A stretch of DNA of 18,918 nucleotides from assembly GCA_002307235.1 (NCBI GenBank), contig DBTV01000007.1:1-18918 (forward strand), given 5' to 3'. Of the stretch, positions 1 to 8,200 are shown piece after piece. Under the pieces are notes generated by a model. It did no database searches. It saw nothing but the letters and a program-made list of their open reading frames with translations, and was not told the origin of the DNA. Source of the DNA: Acidobacteriaceae bacterium UBA1307 (GTDB lineage Bacteria; Acidobacteriota; Terriglobia; Terriglobales; Acidobacteriaceae). The translations under genes and the position numbers were made by a program. Numbering within the stretch: position 1 is the stretch's first letter; every line of letters begins with the position of its first letter.

Positions 1-127
1 CCGGCTCTGCCGGGGGTATTGACAGTCGGCGTTGGTTTTGTCCTCTTTGCGGCGTGGCCATGCCCTTTCAAAACCTCGATGTCGAGGCTGCCTATGGATT
101 CTGCCCGGAAGATTTGCATCGTGGAAT

Positions 128-167
128 CCCACCCTGGCCGCAAAAACAAAGACGCGTCCAGGGTGGG
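128..167. repeat. intergenic inverted repeat, 10-bp perfect arms
   Basis: CCCACCCTGG (128-137) is the exact reverse complement of CCAGGGTGGG (158-167), with a 20-base A-rich spacer between them. The surrounding text (GGAATCCCACCCTGG ... GGGTGGGGCACCC) resembles dispersed intergenic repeats that I recall from acidobacterial genomes; that part is memory, not shown here. No T-tract follows either arm, so it is not a standard terminator. It could fold as a hairpin in RNA. Confidence 0.6.
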
Positions 168-210
168 GCACCCGAGGCGTTGTGATGTTTTAGGGGCGAA
201 TCAGTAAAGT

Positions 211-242
211 AGCTAGAAGCTAAAGGCTAGCAGCTAGAAGCT
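211..242. repeat. direct repeat, two copies of AGCTAGAAGCT
   Basis: AGCTAGAAGCT occurs at 211-221 and again at 232-242, a period of 21 bases. A partial third unit (GCTAAAGGCTAG) lies between them. The array sits immediately 3' of the stop codon of the minus-strand gene ending at 247. It looks like the edge of a simple intergenic repeat; no function is evident. Confidence 0.6.
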
Positions 243-246
243 GTCT

Positions 247-1170
247 CTACTCCACCTTGAAGATGAACCCGGTCGGCGAGCCCCACAGGTTGCGGGCGCG
301 GTCGTAATAGAAGATCGAGAACTCGACGCCGCCAATGTCGAAGTCAAACAGCGGCACGCGGTCGAAGTTGTCGCCGCCTCCGGCCGAGTATTCGTCGCCG
401 CTGCAGTCGATCATCAACGTGTTGGTGTTCGAGAGCCGCTCGGGATGGGTGATCAGCAGGGCGGCGATGGCGAAGGTGCCAAGGCTGTACTCGTTGCGCG
501 CCAGCTCGATGCGCGTGCGCCGGGCCGAGGCGCCGCGATGCAGCATGCCGGTCTGCGCGGCGACGACGAGAATGTCATTGTTCTTCTGCTGCTCGCAGAG
601 AACCTGCTGCGCCAGTGCCGTGCGCTCGGTCATGTGCAGATACTGCGCGCCCATGCGATGCACAATGCGATTGGAGAAGCGCCGCTTGGTGCTGAAGGCC
701 TCGATGATGCGTTCGAGCGCCTCGTTGTAGGTGGCACCAAGCGCCTGCCAGCGGGGAATGGCAAACCAGCCCTCGGCTCCCTCGGGCAGCTTGTATCGGA
801 GCGGGAGCTTTTCATCGCAGCTTTTCAGCACCGGAAACAGGGCCTTCAGCTCGGTGACCTGTGCTTCGATTGACTTGACCCGGTAGTTGCTCGGATAGAC
901 GCGCTCAGAGCCTACGGCCTCATCTTTGAACTTGTCGCTGATGGCATAGTGCTGAATGGTTTTGACGGCAAATTCAACCAGCTCGGCCTTGAGCCTGGCG
1001 TCGGATTCGATGATGTATTGCGCGGCCTGTTGATCGACGGTTTCTACAACCCGCTCCATTGCCGAGCCCAGCACCTCTTTGAGCAGGTGCTCGAGAATCA
1101 TCTTCTGCCGGTCGCTGACATTGCCCACCAGATCGAGGGGAATCGCCCTTCGTTGGCCAATGAGTCCCAT
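247..1170 (-). CDS. conserved-looking hypothetical protein, 307 aa
   Basis: I do not recognise the family. The ATG at 1170 is preceded by GAGG at eight bases. The protein appears soluble: no signal peptide and no clear transmembrane segment. Residues about 20-80 and 145-165 look alpha-helical and charged. The C-terminal part (about 195-307) is different in character, rich in beta-like stretches and aromatic residues, with IDCSGDEYSAGGGD (about 254-267) followed by an FDFDIGGVEFSIFYYDRA-type segment (about 276-292). Base composition matches the neighbours, so there is no sign of recent transfer. It lies downstream of lon on the same strand, but lon has its own strong terminator (1306-1339), so the two are probably separate transcripts. 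Possible roles are a phage-, plasmid- or defence-associated protein or a lineage-specific protein; none is supported directly. Confidence 0.75.
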   Translation of the reverse strand: MGLIGQRRAIPLDLVGNVSDRQKMILEHLLKEVLGSAMERVVETVDQQAAQYIIESDARLKAELVEFAVKTIQHYAISDKFKDEAVGSERVYPSNYRVKSIEAQVTELKALFPVLKSCDEKLPLRYKLPEGAEGWFAIPRWQALGATYNEALERIIEAFSTKRRFSNRIVHRMGAQYLHMTERTALAQQVLCEQQKNNDILVVAAQTGMLHRGASARRTRIELARNEYSLGTFAIAALLITHPERLSNTNTLMIDCSGDEYSAGGGDNFDRVPLFDFDIGGVEFSIFYYDRARNLWGSPTGFIFKVE

Positions 1171-1305
1171 GGAATGCGCCTCGGTTCAAGCCGCGCGCTT
1201 CCACGATGAGTGCTCCTGCGCCGGTAGATAGGTTTATTTTATCGGCGAAAGAGGCAATCTCTCCAGTCGTGAGGGTGGGTGCGGAGACTCTTTCGAGATC
1301 AACGC

Positions 1306-1339
1306 AAAAAAACAAGGCCGGCTGGTTGGCCGACCTTGT
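1306..1339 (-). terminator. Rho-independent terminator of lon
   Basis: On the minus strand, ACAAGGTCGGC (1339-1329) pairs with GCCGGCCTTGT (1322-1312) to give an 11-bp stem with one T-G wobble and a 6-base loop. A run of seven Ts follows. It starts 22 bases beyond the lon stop codon. Confidence 0.88.
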
Positions 1340-1361
1340 ACCTGTTGGCGGAAGGCATCTG

Positions 1362-3797
1362 TTAGGAGACGCCGCCCGCCGCGGAAACCGACGCCAGATC
1401 GGGGTGCACGTCGGGGCGCGGCTTGAGCAGCGGCAGCGCGATGGCCAGCACGTCCTCGATGTGTTTGGCGTAGTGAACCGCAACGCCTTCGGTCATCTCC
1501 GGCGTCAGATCCTCTTCCACGTTTTGCCGGTTTTCGGCCGGCAGAATGATGGTCGTAACCCCGGCGCGCCGCGCGGCCAGGAACTTTTCCTTGATGCCGC
1601 CGACGGGCAGCACATTGCCCGACAGGGTAATTTCGCCAGTCATCGCCGTCAGCGGACGGATGGGCGTGTCGGTCAGCAGCGAGACCAGTACGGTGGCCAT
1701 CGTCACGCCGGCCGAGGGGCCGTCCTTCGGAATCGCGCCGGCTGGCACATGGATGTGCAGGTCGAGGTCCTTGTTGAAGTCATTGGCGAGCCCCAGCTTT
1801 TCGGCATTCGAGCGGACCCAGGTCAGCGCGGCCTGCATCGACTCCTGCATCACCTCGCCGATCTGTCCGGTCATGGTGAAGCCACCCTTGCCGGCCATCT
1901 TGTTGGCTTCGATGAACAGAATGTCGCCGCCGGCCGGTGTCCAGGCCAGTCCCACGGCCACGCCCGGGCGCTTGACGCGCTCGGCCACCTCGGTGTCGAC
2001 GCGCACCTGAATGCCGCCGAGAAACTCCTTGATGTCGGCGAGCGAGACGACCAGCTTGTCCTTTTTGCCTTCGACCACGCGCCGGGCCTGCTTGCGGCAA
2101 ACGGTGCCGATGACCTGCTCGAGTTTGCGCACGCCAGCTTCGCGCGTGTAGTGGCGGATGATGTGGCTGATGGCCTCGTCGGGAATCTCGATCTGCTCGT
2201 CGGTGATGCCGTTTTCCTTGATCTGGCGCGGAACCAGATAACGGCGGGCGATGTGCAGCTTCTCCTCTTCGCTATAGCCCTCGAGCGGGATCAGTTCCAT
2301 GCGGTCCAGCAGCGGCGGCGGCACCGGGTCAAGCTGGTTGGCCGTGCAGATGAACAGTACCTTCGACAGATCGAAGGGCACGTCGAGGTAGTTGTCGCGG
2401 AAGGTGTTGTTCTGCTCGGGGTCAAGCGTTTCAAGCAGCGCCGAGGCCGGATCACCGCGGAAGTCGCGGCCCAGCTTGTCGATTTCGTCGAGCATGATCA
2501 CCGGATCGTTGGTTTCGGCGCGGCGGATCGACTGAATGATCTGTCCGGGCAGAGCGCCAATGTAGGTGCGCCGGTGGCCGCGAATCTCGGCCTCGTCGTG
2601 CATGCCGCCGAGGGAGATGCGCTGGAACTTGCGGCCGAGCGCGCGCGCAATCGAGCGGCCCAGCGAGGTTTTGCCCACGCCCGGAGGTCCGACAAAGCAC
2701 AGGATCGGGCCCTTCATGTCGGGCTTGAGTTCAAGCACGCTCAGGTAGTCGAGAATGCGCTCCTTGACCTTGGTCAGCTCGTAGTGATCCTCGTCGAGCG
2801 CTTCCTTGGCCTTGGCGATGTCGATGGTCGTTCCCGAGCTCTTGGCCCAGGGCAGCAGAGCCAGCCACTCAATGTAGTTGCGCGTCAGCGAGTAGTCGGC
2901 GGCCATCGGCGACATGCGCGACAGTCGGCCCAGTTCCTTGATGGCCTCCTTCTTGACGTCCTCGGGCATGCCGGCGGCTTCAATCTTCTGGCGCAGCTCC
3001 TCGGTCTCGCGCTGGCCTTCGTCCTGCTCGCCGAGCTCTTTCTGAATGGCCTTGAGCTGCTCGCGCAGGTAGTAGTCGCGCTGGGACTGCTGCACCTGAT
3101 CCTGCACCTCGTTCTGGATCTTGGCGCGCAGTTGTTGCACCTCAATCTCTTTGGCCAGCAGCTTGTTGATCTGGTCGAGCCGGTCGTAGATGGCCGGAGC
3201 CTCGAGCAGTTGCTGCTTCTCGTCGGTGGTCAAAAACGGCAGCGAGGAGGCGACGAAGTCCACCAGACGGCTCGGCTCGTCGATATTGGCCGCGATGGTG
3301 CGCAGTTCGTCGGAGAGCGTCTGCGAGTCGGAGACGATCTGCTGGAACTGGGAGACGACATTGCGCTCGAGAGCCTCGAAACCGGAGCTGGCCGCCGGGG
3401 CGACATCTTCGAGCGTTTCCACCTCGGCGATCATGAACGGCTCGGTCTGCACGAAGCGGACCAGACGTACGCGCTCGGTGCCTTCGGTGAAGACAAACCG
3501 GCTCTGGTTGGGCATGCGGACAACTTTATGCACGGTGGCCAGCGTGCCGACCACGTGCAGGTCCGTCGGTTGCGGCGTGTCCTGGCGGGCATCAAGCTGC
3601 GTGGCGACCACGATGGTGCGTTCTTCGCCGAGGGCTTCGATGAGCTGAATCGAGCTTTCGCGGCCCACCGTCAGTGGGAGCACGGCATGGGGAAACAGAA
3701 CGGTGTCTCGGACAGGAAGCACGGCGATCCGCCGCAAGGACGAGGGGCCGGCGGCAGGGGCGGCTGAGGAGAGGGGCGAATCGGTCTGATTTTGCAT
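1362..3797 (-). CDS. lon: ATP-dependent serine protease Lon (endopeptidase La)
   Basis: Lon is a cytoplasmic AAA+ protease that unfolds and degrades misfolded and short-lived regulatory proteins. The 811 residues match bacterial LonA (about 780-820). In order: an N-terminal substrate-binding LON domain (about 22-205, beginning RRIAVLPVRDTVLFPHAVLPL), a coiled-coil helical section (about 205-300), and the AAA+ module. That module has Walker A GPPGVGKTS at 370-378 and Walker B VIMLDEIDKLG at about 433-443. The C-terminal protease domain holds the Ser-Lys dyad: Ser695 in PKDGPSAG and Lys738 in GGIKEKF. All key residues are intact. The ATG at 3797 is preferred because AAAGGA lies six bases upstream; a TTG six codons earlier (3815) has poor spacing. 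It is probably monocistronic, with an ECF-type promoter just upstream and a strong terminator downstream. Confidence 0.98.
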   Translation of the reverse strand: MQNQTDSPLSSAAPAAGPSSLRRIAVLPVRDTVLFPHAVLPLTVGRESSIQLIEALGEERTIVVATQLDARQDTPQPTDLHVVGTLATVHKVVRMPNQSRFVFTEGTERVRLVRFVQTEPFMIAEVETLEDVAPAASSGFEALERNVVSQFQQIVSDSQTLSDELRTIAANIDEPSRLVDFVASSLPFLTTDEKQQLLEAPAIYDRLDQINKLLAKEIEVQQLRAKIQNEVQDQVQQSQRDYYLREQLKAIQKELGEQDEGQRETEELRQKIEAAGMPEDVKKEAIKELGRLSRMSPMAADYSLTRNYIEWLALLPWAKSSGTTIDIAKAKEALDEDHYELTKVKERILDYLSVLELKPDMKGPILCFVGPPGVGKTSLGRSIARALGRKFQRISLGGMHDEAEIRGHRRTYIGALPGQIIQSIRRAETNDPVIMLDEIDKLGRDFRGDPASALLETLDPEQNNTFRDNYLDVPFDLSKVLFICTANQLDPVPPPLLDRMELIPLEGYSEEEKLHIARRYLVPRQIKENGITDEQIEIPDEAISHIIRHYTREAGVRKLEQVIGTVCRKQARRVVEGKKDKLVVSLADIKEFLGGIQVRVDTEVAERVKRPGVAVGLAWTPAGGDILFIEANKMAGKGGFTMTGQIGEVMQESMQAALTWVRSNAEKLGLANDFNKDLDLHIHVPAGAIPKDGPSAGVTMATVLVSLLTDTPIRPLTAMTGEITLSGNVLPVGGIKEKFLAARRAGVTTIILPAENRQNVEEDLTPEMTEGVAVHYAKHIEDVLAIALPLLKPRPDVHPDLASVSAAGGVS

Positions 3798-3803
3798 TGA
3801 GTG

Positions 3804-3809
3804 TCCTTT
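3804..3809 (-). promoter_or_regulatory. ribosome binding site that fixes the lon start
   Basis: AAAGGA on the minus strand stands six bases before the ATG at 3797. For the alternative TTG at 3815, the nearest purine-rich run (GGAAAG) ends almost at the codon, which is too close. Confidence 0.75.
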
Positions 3810-3825
3810 TATCAACTTTCCTACA

Positions 3826-3854
3826 TTAGACTGCTCATGGAGCGCAAAGGTTGC
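3826..3854 (-). promoter_or_regulatory. ECF-sigma-type promoter of lon
   Basis: On the minus strand, GCAACC (3854-3849, preceded by TTTTT) is followed after exactly 17 bases by GTCTAA (3831-3826). An AAC-containing -35 element and a GTC-containing -10 element at 16-17 bp are the general signature of ECF-sigma promoters. Transcription would start near 3819, leaving a leader of about 20 bases with the AAAGGA ribosome site in the right place. No comparable housekeeping -35/-10 pair is visible in the same stretch. The match is by eye and the sigma factor that reads it is unknown; the ECF sigma encoded at 4399-5097 is the obvious candidate. Confidence 0.5.
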
Positions 3855-4141
3855 AAAAACTCGGTGGATCGCTGCAGCAGGAGCTTCTTCCGGGTGGCTC
3901 TGTCGTCACTGTGCAGATACGCGCGGTGGCCCCATGGCGGTTCCCGGGAGGAGCGCGGCATGGAATTTTCATGAGAAATCGTTGATTCCATGGGCGCACC
4001 TCAACGCCAGGGCTCAGAGTCGAAGCCTGGCTGTTTGAGGATTCTATCGGCGGAAGAGGGCCAAAGGTGAGCAATGGGGGAGGCAAAAGCCAGGCACCGG
4101 ACCGGAATCGAGAACGGGAATCAAAGCGGAAATTTTTGAAA
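3855..4141. other. intergenic stretch between the anti-sigma gene and lon
   Basis: Together with the lon leader and promoter, this makes a 344-base gap between two minus-strand genes. I see no credible coding sequence; the one reading frame here (running from 4296 to 3835 on the minus strand) starts inside the anti-sigma gene in another frame and is Pro/Ser/Arg-rich. The only structure noticed is a 7-bp inverted repeat ATGGAAT/ATTCCAT (3960-3966 and 3985-3991). No clear terminator follows the anti-sigma stop codon. Confidence 0.5.
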
Positions 4142-4402
4142 CTAGGAGAGTTTTGAGTCCGCGGCCTTTTCTTCCTCAAGAATCGCCGACTCAATCTGTC
4201 CCCAGAGTTCATCGGGGGGCTCGACGGTCGGAAACAGTTGTCGGGCGGCCTCGGCGATGGTTTCAAGGTCGGCCAAAAGGGCGCTGCAAAGCGCACAGTT
4301 CTTCAGGTGCGGATGATGGGCAAGGGCTTCTCCCGAGGCGATCAACTCGGGGAGTTTTTCTTGAAACTCTGCGCAATCAATGGGATGCGGAGAGCCGCTC
4401 AT
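4142..4402 (-). CDS. small soluble zinc-finger anti-sigma factor (ZAS type)
   Basis: This 86-residue protein most likely binds and holds inactive the ECF sigma factor encoded immediately upstream. The diagnostic motif of zinc-binding anti-sigma domains, HxxxCxxC, is present as His32-x3-Cys36-x2-Cys39. The upstream partner residue could be His29 or His30 in the same helix or Cys10, as in related domains. The rest is a short acidic helical tail. Unlike RseA-type anti-sigma factors there is no transmembrane helix or periplasmic domain, so it would act in the cytoplasm, perhaps by redox or metal sensing as in RsrA or ChrR. Its ATG overlaps the sigma stop codon (ATGA, 4 bases), which indicates translational coupling and a stoichiometric pair. 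Binding to this sigma factor is inferred from position. Confidence 0.85.
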   Translation of the reverse strand: MSGSPHPIDCAEFQEKLPELIASGEALAHHPHLKNCALCSALLADLETIAEAARQLFPTVEPPDELWGQIESAILEEEKAADSKLS

Positions 4403-5097
4403 GGCTGTACCTCCTGCTTGGCGTGCTGGCGCAAGACCTCGCGCAGGCGCAAACGTGCCTTGTGCAACTGAGACTTGCTATTCCCGATAGAGCAATCGAG
4501 CATAGAGGCAATTTCATTATGCTCGTATCCTTCAACATCGTGAAGGATGAAAATGAGACGGTAACCTGCTGGCAAATCGGCGATTGCGCGTTCGAGCGCC
4601 ATGCGATCAATCGCACCGCTCAAAGTCAGGTCCGGCGCTCCGAAGCTGCGGCCGGGGCCCTCGGCCGGGGTCGGTTCCATGGCCTCGTCGAGGGAGATGA
4701 CCTGCAAACCTTTGCGGCGTAACTGCATCAAAACAAGGTTGATCGTGAGTCGGTGCAGCCAGGTGGAAAAGGCCGAATCCCCACGGAATGTGGAAATTTT
4801 GCGGTGGAGCTGCAAAAAAGTTTCCTGAGTCAGGTCTTCGGCCTCGGCAACGTTGCCGATCATGCGCAGGCACAGTGAGTAGATGCGTCGTTTGTAAAGC
4901 GTGTAGATTTGCGCAAAGGCCTGATGGTCGCCCGCCTGTGCGAGCGCCAGAATTTGTGCCCGTTCGGCATCCGAGGGCAGAGAGGTGGAACCCGCCCCGG
5001 GCGCCTGCGAGGCTGCGGAGGAGTTCTCCGGAGTCGAGGCCGCGGAGGGGAAACTGGATGTATCCGGGGGGAGATCCGGCAGATGCACGGCAGACAT
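4399..5097 (-). CDS. ECF-family RNA polymerase sigma factor (RpoE-like)
   Basis: This is an alternative sigma factor of the sigma-70 ECF group, made of regions 2 and 4 only, which directs RNA polymerase to a small stress regulon. In the 232-residue form, region 2 spans about 58-125 (AFAQIYTLYKRRIYSLCLRM, then AEDLTQETFLQLH, then FSTWLHRLTIN). Region 4 with its helix-turn-helix spans about 165-225 (LPAGYRLIFILHDVEG, then EIASMLDCSIGNSKSQLHKAR). The first 45 residues are a Ser/Pro/Ala-rich extension and the linker between the two regions is long. The ATG at 5097 is chosen because AAGGAA stands four bases upstream; an in-frame ATG at 5133 (244 aa) has only a distant AGGGG. The downstream anti-sigma gene overlaps by four bases. 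The sigma gene is divergent from the Omp85-SurA-TamB operon, which hints at an envelope-stress role. Confidence 0.93.
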   Translation of the reverse strand: MSAVHLPDLPPDTSSFPSAASTPENSSAASQAPGAGSTSLPSDAERAQILALAQAGDHQAFAQIYTLYKRRIYSLCLRMIGNVAEAEDLTQETFLQLHRKISTFRGDSAFSTWLHRLTINLVLMQLRRKGLQVISLDEAMEPTPAEGPGRSFGAPDLTLSGAIDRMALERAIADLPAGYRLIFILHDVEGYEHNEIASMLDCSIGNSKSQLHKARLRLREVLRQHAKQEVQP

Positions 5098-5101
5098 ACC
5101 G

Positions 5102-5107
5102 TTCCTT
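5102..5107 (-). promoter_or_regulatory. ribosome binding site favouring the internal sigma-factor start
   Basis: AAGGAA on the minus strand, four bases before the ATG at 5097, is the best Shine-Dalgarno match near the gene start. It favours the 232-residue form over the 244-residue form starting at 5133. Confidence 0.55.
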
Positions 5108-5133
5108 GAGGAGTACTCTTGCGCCGAGTGCAT

Positions 5134-5276
5134 GGCTGCGCAAGGCCCCTATCCTCGTTAGTATAAGAGGTGGCGGCGGTCGCCGTGACACCCTGGCACG
5201 AAGACCGGGGAACGGGTCGCGCATCGATCCTTGGTTTTGTTGCAGGTGAGGCAGACGAAATCGACAGGAAGCCTCA
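5134..5276. promoter_or_regulatory. divergent control region between sigma factor and Omp85 operon
   Basis: This gap should carry the promoters of both divergent transcripts. The only -10-like sequences are TATACT on the minus strand (5165-5160) and TATAAG on the plus strand (5162-5167), which overlap each other. Neither has a good -35 hexamer at 16-18 bp. I found no copy here of the GCAACC-N17-GTCTAA arrangement seen before lon, so direct autoregulation by the same sigma factor is not visible. Confidence 0.3.
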
Positions 5277-8200
5277 GTGTTTTTAGGAGAGATGGTCTTG
5301 CCAACAGAACCGGCAGCGCAAAGCGGCAGAGCGGGCGCGCGTCTTCGGAAACGGACGGCGCTGTTGCTGGCGACGCTTTCGCTACTCTTGAGTGGAAATC
5401 GATGCGGACAAAGGCCGGCAAGCGCGGCTGCTGAAGCTGTGCCGTCGGCGAGCACCTCGATCTGGTTGGGGCAGAGGGTCAGCAAAATCCATTTTGTTGG
5501 CGTGGGCCGCGAGCGGCTGGAACCGTTGGCCAGCCAACTGGCGCAAAAAGAAGGAATGCCGCTCGATACCGCGAAGCTGCGGCAGAGCCTGCGCGCGCTG
5601 TACGGCAGTGGGCTTTATGAGACCGTGCGTGTTGAGGCGGTGCGCGGCGCCGAGGGCGTGGAACTGAGTTTTGTGGGCACGCCGCGGGCTTTTATCGGCT
5701 CGGTTTGGGTGGATGGCGCACGCGGGGCGACGATGAACACGCAGTTGACGCTGGCCAGTCGCCTGAATCCCGGCGAGCGTTTTACGCAGGCCAAGCTCGA
5801 TGAGGCGGTTCGCCTGATGCGCGCGACGCTGGCCGATAACGGCTATTACGAGCCGACGATCACCTTTCTGCTTGATCCGATGAACGCCGATCAACTGGTG
5901 GACATTCATTTTCGGGTGAACTCGGGCGAGCGGGCGCGGGTAGGGCAGGTGGCTCTGTCGGGCGACTCGGGAATGAGCGTGGACGAGTTTCGCGGTCATG
6001 CGCATCTGCATCCGGGCATGCAGATTGACCATGAAAGCAGCAACCGCGCGTTGTCGGGCGTGATGCGCACCTATCAGAAGCAGGGCCGGTTCGAGGCCGA
6101 GGTCAAGCTCGAAGCGCAGCACTATGATGCGGCGCGGAAGCTTTCGGACTATCGCTTTACGGCCAATCGGGGCCCTGTGGTGCGGGTTTCGGTCGAAGGG
6201 GCTTCGGTCAGTCCGGAGAAGCTGCGGCGGCTGATTCCAGTGTTTGAAGAAGGCTCGGTCGATGAAGATCTTCTGAACGAAGGCGACCGCCGGTTGCGCA
6301 ACTTTTTCCAGAGGATGGGCTACTTCAGCGCGAAGGTGACGCACGAGCAGCAGAGTGCGCGCGAGGATGCGGTCACGATTCTGTATCGCGCGCAGTTGGG
6401 GCCGCGCCAGCGCGTCGAGCGCATTGTGATTGACGGCAACCGGTACTTTGACATGGCAACGCTCAGGGATCTGCTGAGCGTGCGCACGGCCGACACGCTC
6501 GATCGGCTGGGTGCCTACAGTCTGGCGATGGCCGCGGCGGATGTCGATGCGCTTGAGGGCGTCTATCAGAACAACGGCTTTTCGAGTGTGAAGGTGAGCT
6601 CGGAGGTGCGCCCACTGCGGGCCTTGCCAGAGGCGCAGAGTCGCGGCAAGAAGAAGGTTGTGCCGGTCGAGGTTGTCTATCACGTCAACGAGGGCCAGCA
6701 GGTGCGCGTCGAGGCCGTGCGCATTGAGGGCAACGCGCACATTGCCGCCGCGCAACTGGCGCCGCTGATGAACACTTCGGCCGGGCAGCACTATTCGCCG
6801 CAGTATCTGGCCGGGGATCGCGATGCGATTCTTTCCTATTATCTGAGCCGCGGTTTCGATCAGGCATCGGTGAATGTGAGTGAACTGGTGGATGCGGCGC
6901 ATGCGGATAAAAAAACGATTGTCTTCCAGGTCAGCGAAGGCCAGCAGAGCTTTGTGCGCAAGGTGCTGGTGACCGGGCTGCACTACACCAAGCCGAGCAC
7001 GGTGGCGCGCGCCATCATGCTGCATCCGGGCGACCCGCTCGATCAATCGGCGCTCGAAGAGACGCAGCGCAACCTTTACGAATTTGCGCTCTTCAACGAA
7101 GTGAATATCGCGGTGGAGAATCCGACAGGGGGCGAAGCGCAGAAGACCGTTCTGTTGCAGGCGACCGAGGCGCGGCGCTGGACGCTGACCTATGGTGGGG
7201 GCTTCGAGGCGCAGACCGGCACGCCGCAGAACAATTGCGGCAGCGCCACCGTGCTGGGAGAAAGCTGCAACCCGAATGGCAAGACGGGCGTCAGCTTTCG
7301 TGGGCTGGCCGATGTGACGCGCAACAATCTTGGCGGACGCGAACAGTTGGCGTCGATCCGCGGCACCTATGGTTTGCTGGAACAGCGTCTCGATCTGCTG
7401 TACCAAATTCCGCACTTCCGGGGCGACCGCAATCTTTCGATGAGTTTTTCTGGCGGCTATGCCAACAGCAAGGACGTGACCACCTATGTGGCTTCGCGCC
7501 TGCAGGCCGGCGCACGTTTGAGTGAGGGCTTCAAGAACTCGGGCGCGTGGCTGTCGAAGGCCAATACGCTGATCTACGCCTACGATTTTCGGCGCGTGAA
7601 GGTGGCGCAACAGAGCTTGCAGGTGGCTCCGTATTATCTGAAGGAGCTGTCGACGGCGGTGCGCGTGGCCGGTCCGTCGCTGACCTGGATTCGTGATACG
7701 CGCGACTCGGCCTTTGATGCGCGTCGCGGCACGTACACGAGCTTTCAGGATTTTGTTTCGCACCACTTCTTTGGTGCCGAGGTTGGATTCAATCGACTGG
7801 ATGTGTCGAACTCGAGTTACTACAGCTTCGGCAAGGAGCGCTTTGTGCTGGCGCGCAATACGCGCTATGGGCAGGAACGCGCCTTCCGTTCGCCGGTGCA
7901 GCAGCTTTTGCCGTTGCCGGAACGCCTGTATGCGGGCGGCGCGACCTCACTGCGCGGTTTCTCGTTGAATGGCGCCGGGCCGCGCGATCCGCAGACGGGA
8001 TACCCGATTGGCGGCGCCGGAGCTCTGCTCAACAGCATTGAGTTGCGCATGCCGCCGCCGACGCTGCCCTGGGTGGGCAACACGATGAGCGTGGTGCTGT
8101 TTCACGACATGGGTAACGTGTTTACGAACGCGAGCCAGGCGTGGGCCAGTGCGCTGCGCGCGCATCAGACGCAGAAGTCGGCTTGCCGCGCATCGCTGCA

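Larger units (their letters stand above)
1..246. other. intergenic/repeat-bearing left edge, no convincing gene
   Basis: I find no protein here with a recognisable family or a credible ribosome binding site. The one small plus-strand reading frame (19-207) runs straight through the inverted repeat at 128-167 and has low-complexity, repeat-derived sequence, so I do not call it a gene. The stretch also holds a short CCTCGA/TCGAGG dyad at 74-87 and a direct repeat at 211-242. It is probably the intergenic space downstream of the minus-strand gene that ends at 247. Confidence 0.6.

Noticed and set aside
19..207. 62-codon plus-strand frame at the left edge
   Set aside because: It runs through an intergenic inverted repeat and has no convincing ribosome site or family match.
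1206..3767. 853-codon plus-strand open frame opposite lon
   Set aside because: It lies entirely antisense to a certain Lon gene and its product is Val/Gly/Leu/Arg-rich with no family features. Long antisense frames are expected in GC-rich DNA with strong codon bias.
3835..4296. 153-codon minus-strand frame overlapping the anti-sigma gene and the gap before lon
   Set aside because: It starts inside the anti-sigma gene in another frame, is Pro/Ser/Arg-rich, and covers the likely lon promoter.
5382..7766. 794-codon minus-strand open frame opposite the Omp85 gene
   Set aside because: Its product is Arg/His/Ala/Leu-rich and lacks any domain. The Omp85 gene on the other strand has clear POTRA-like and barrel features.
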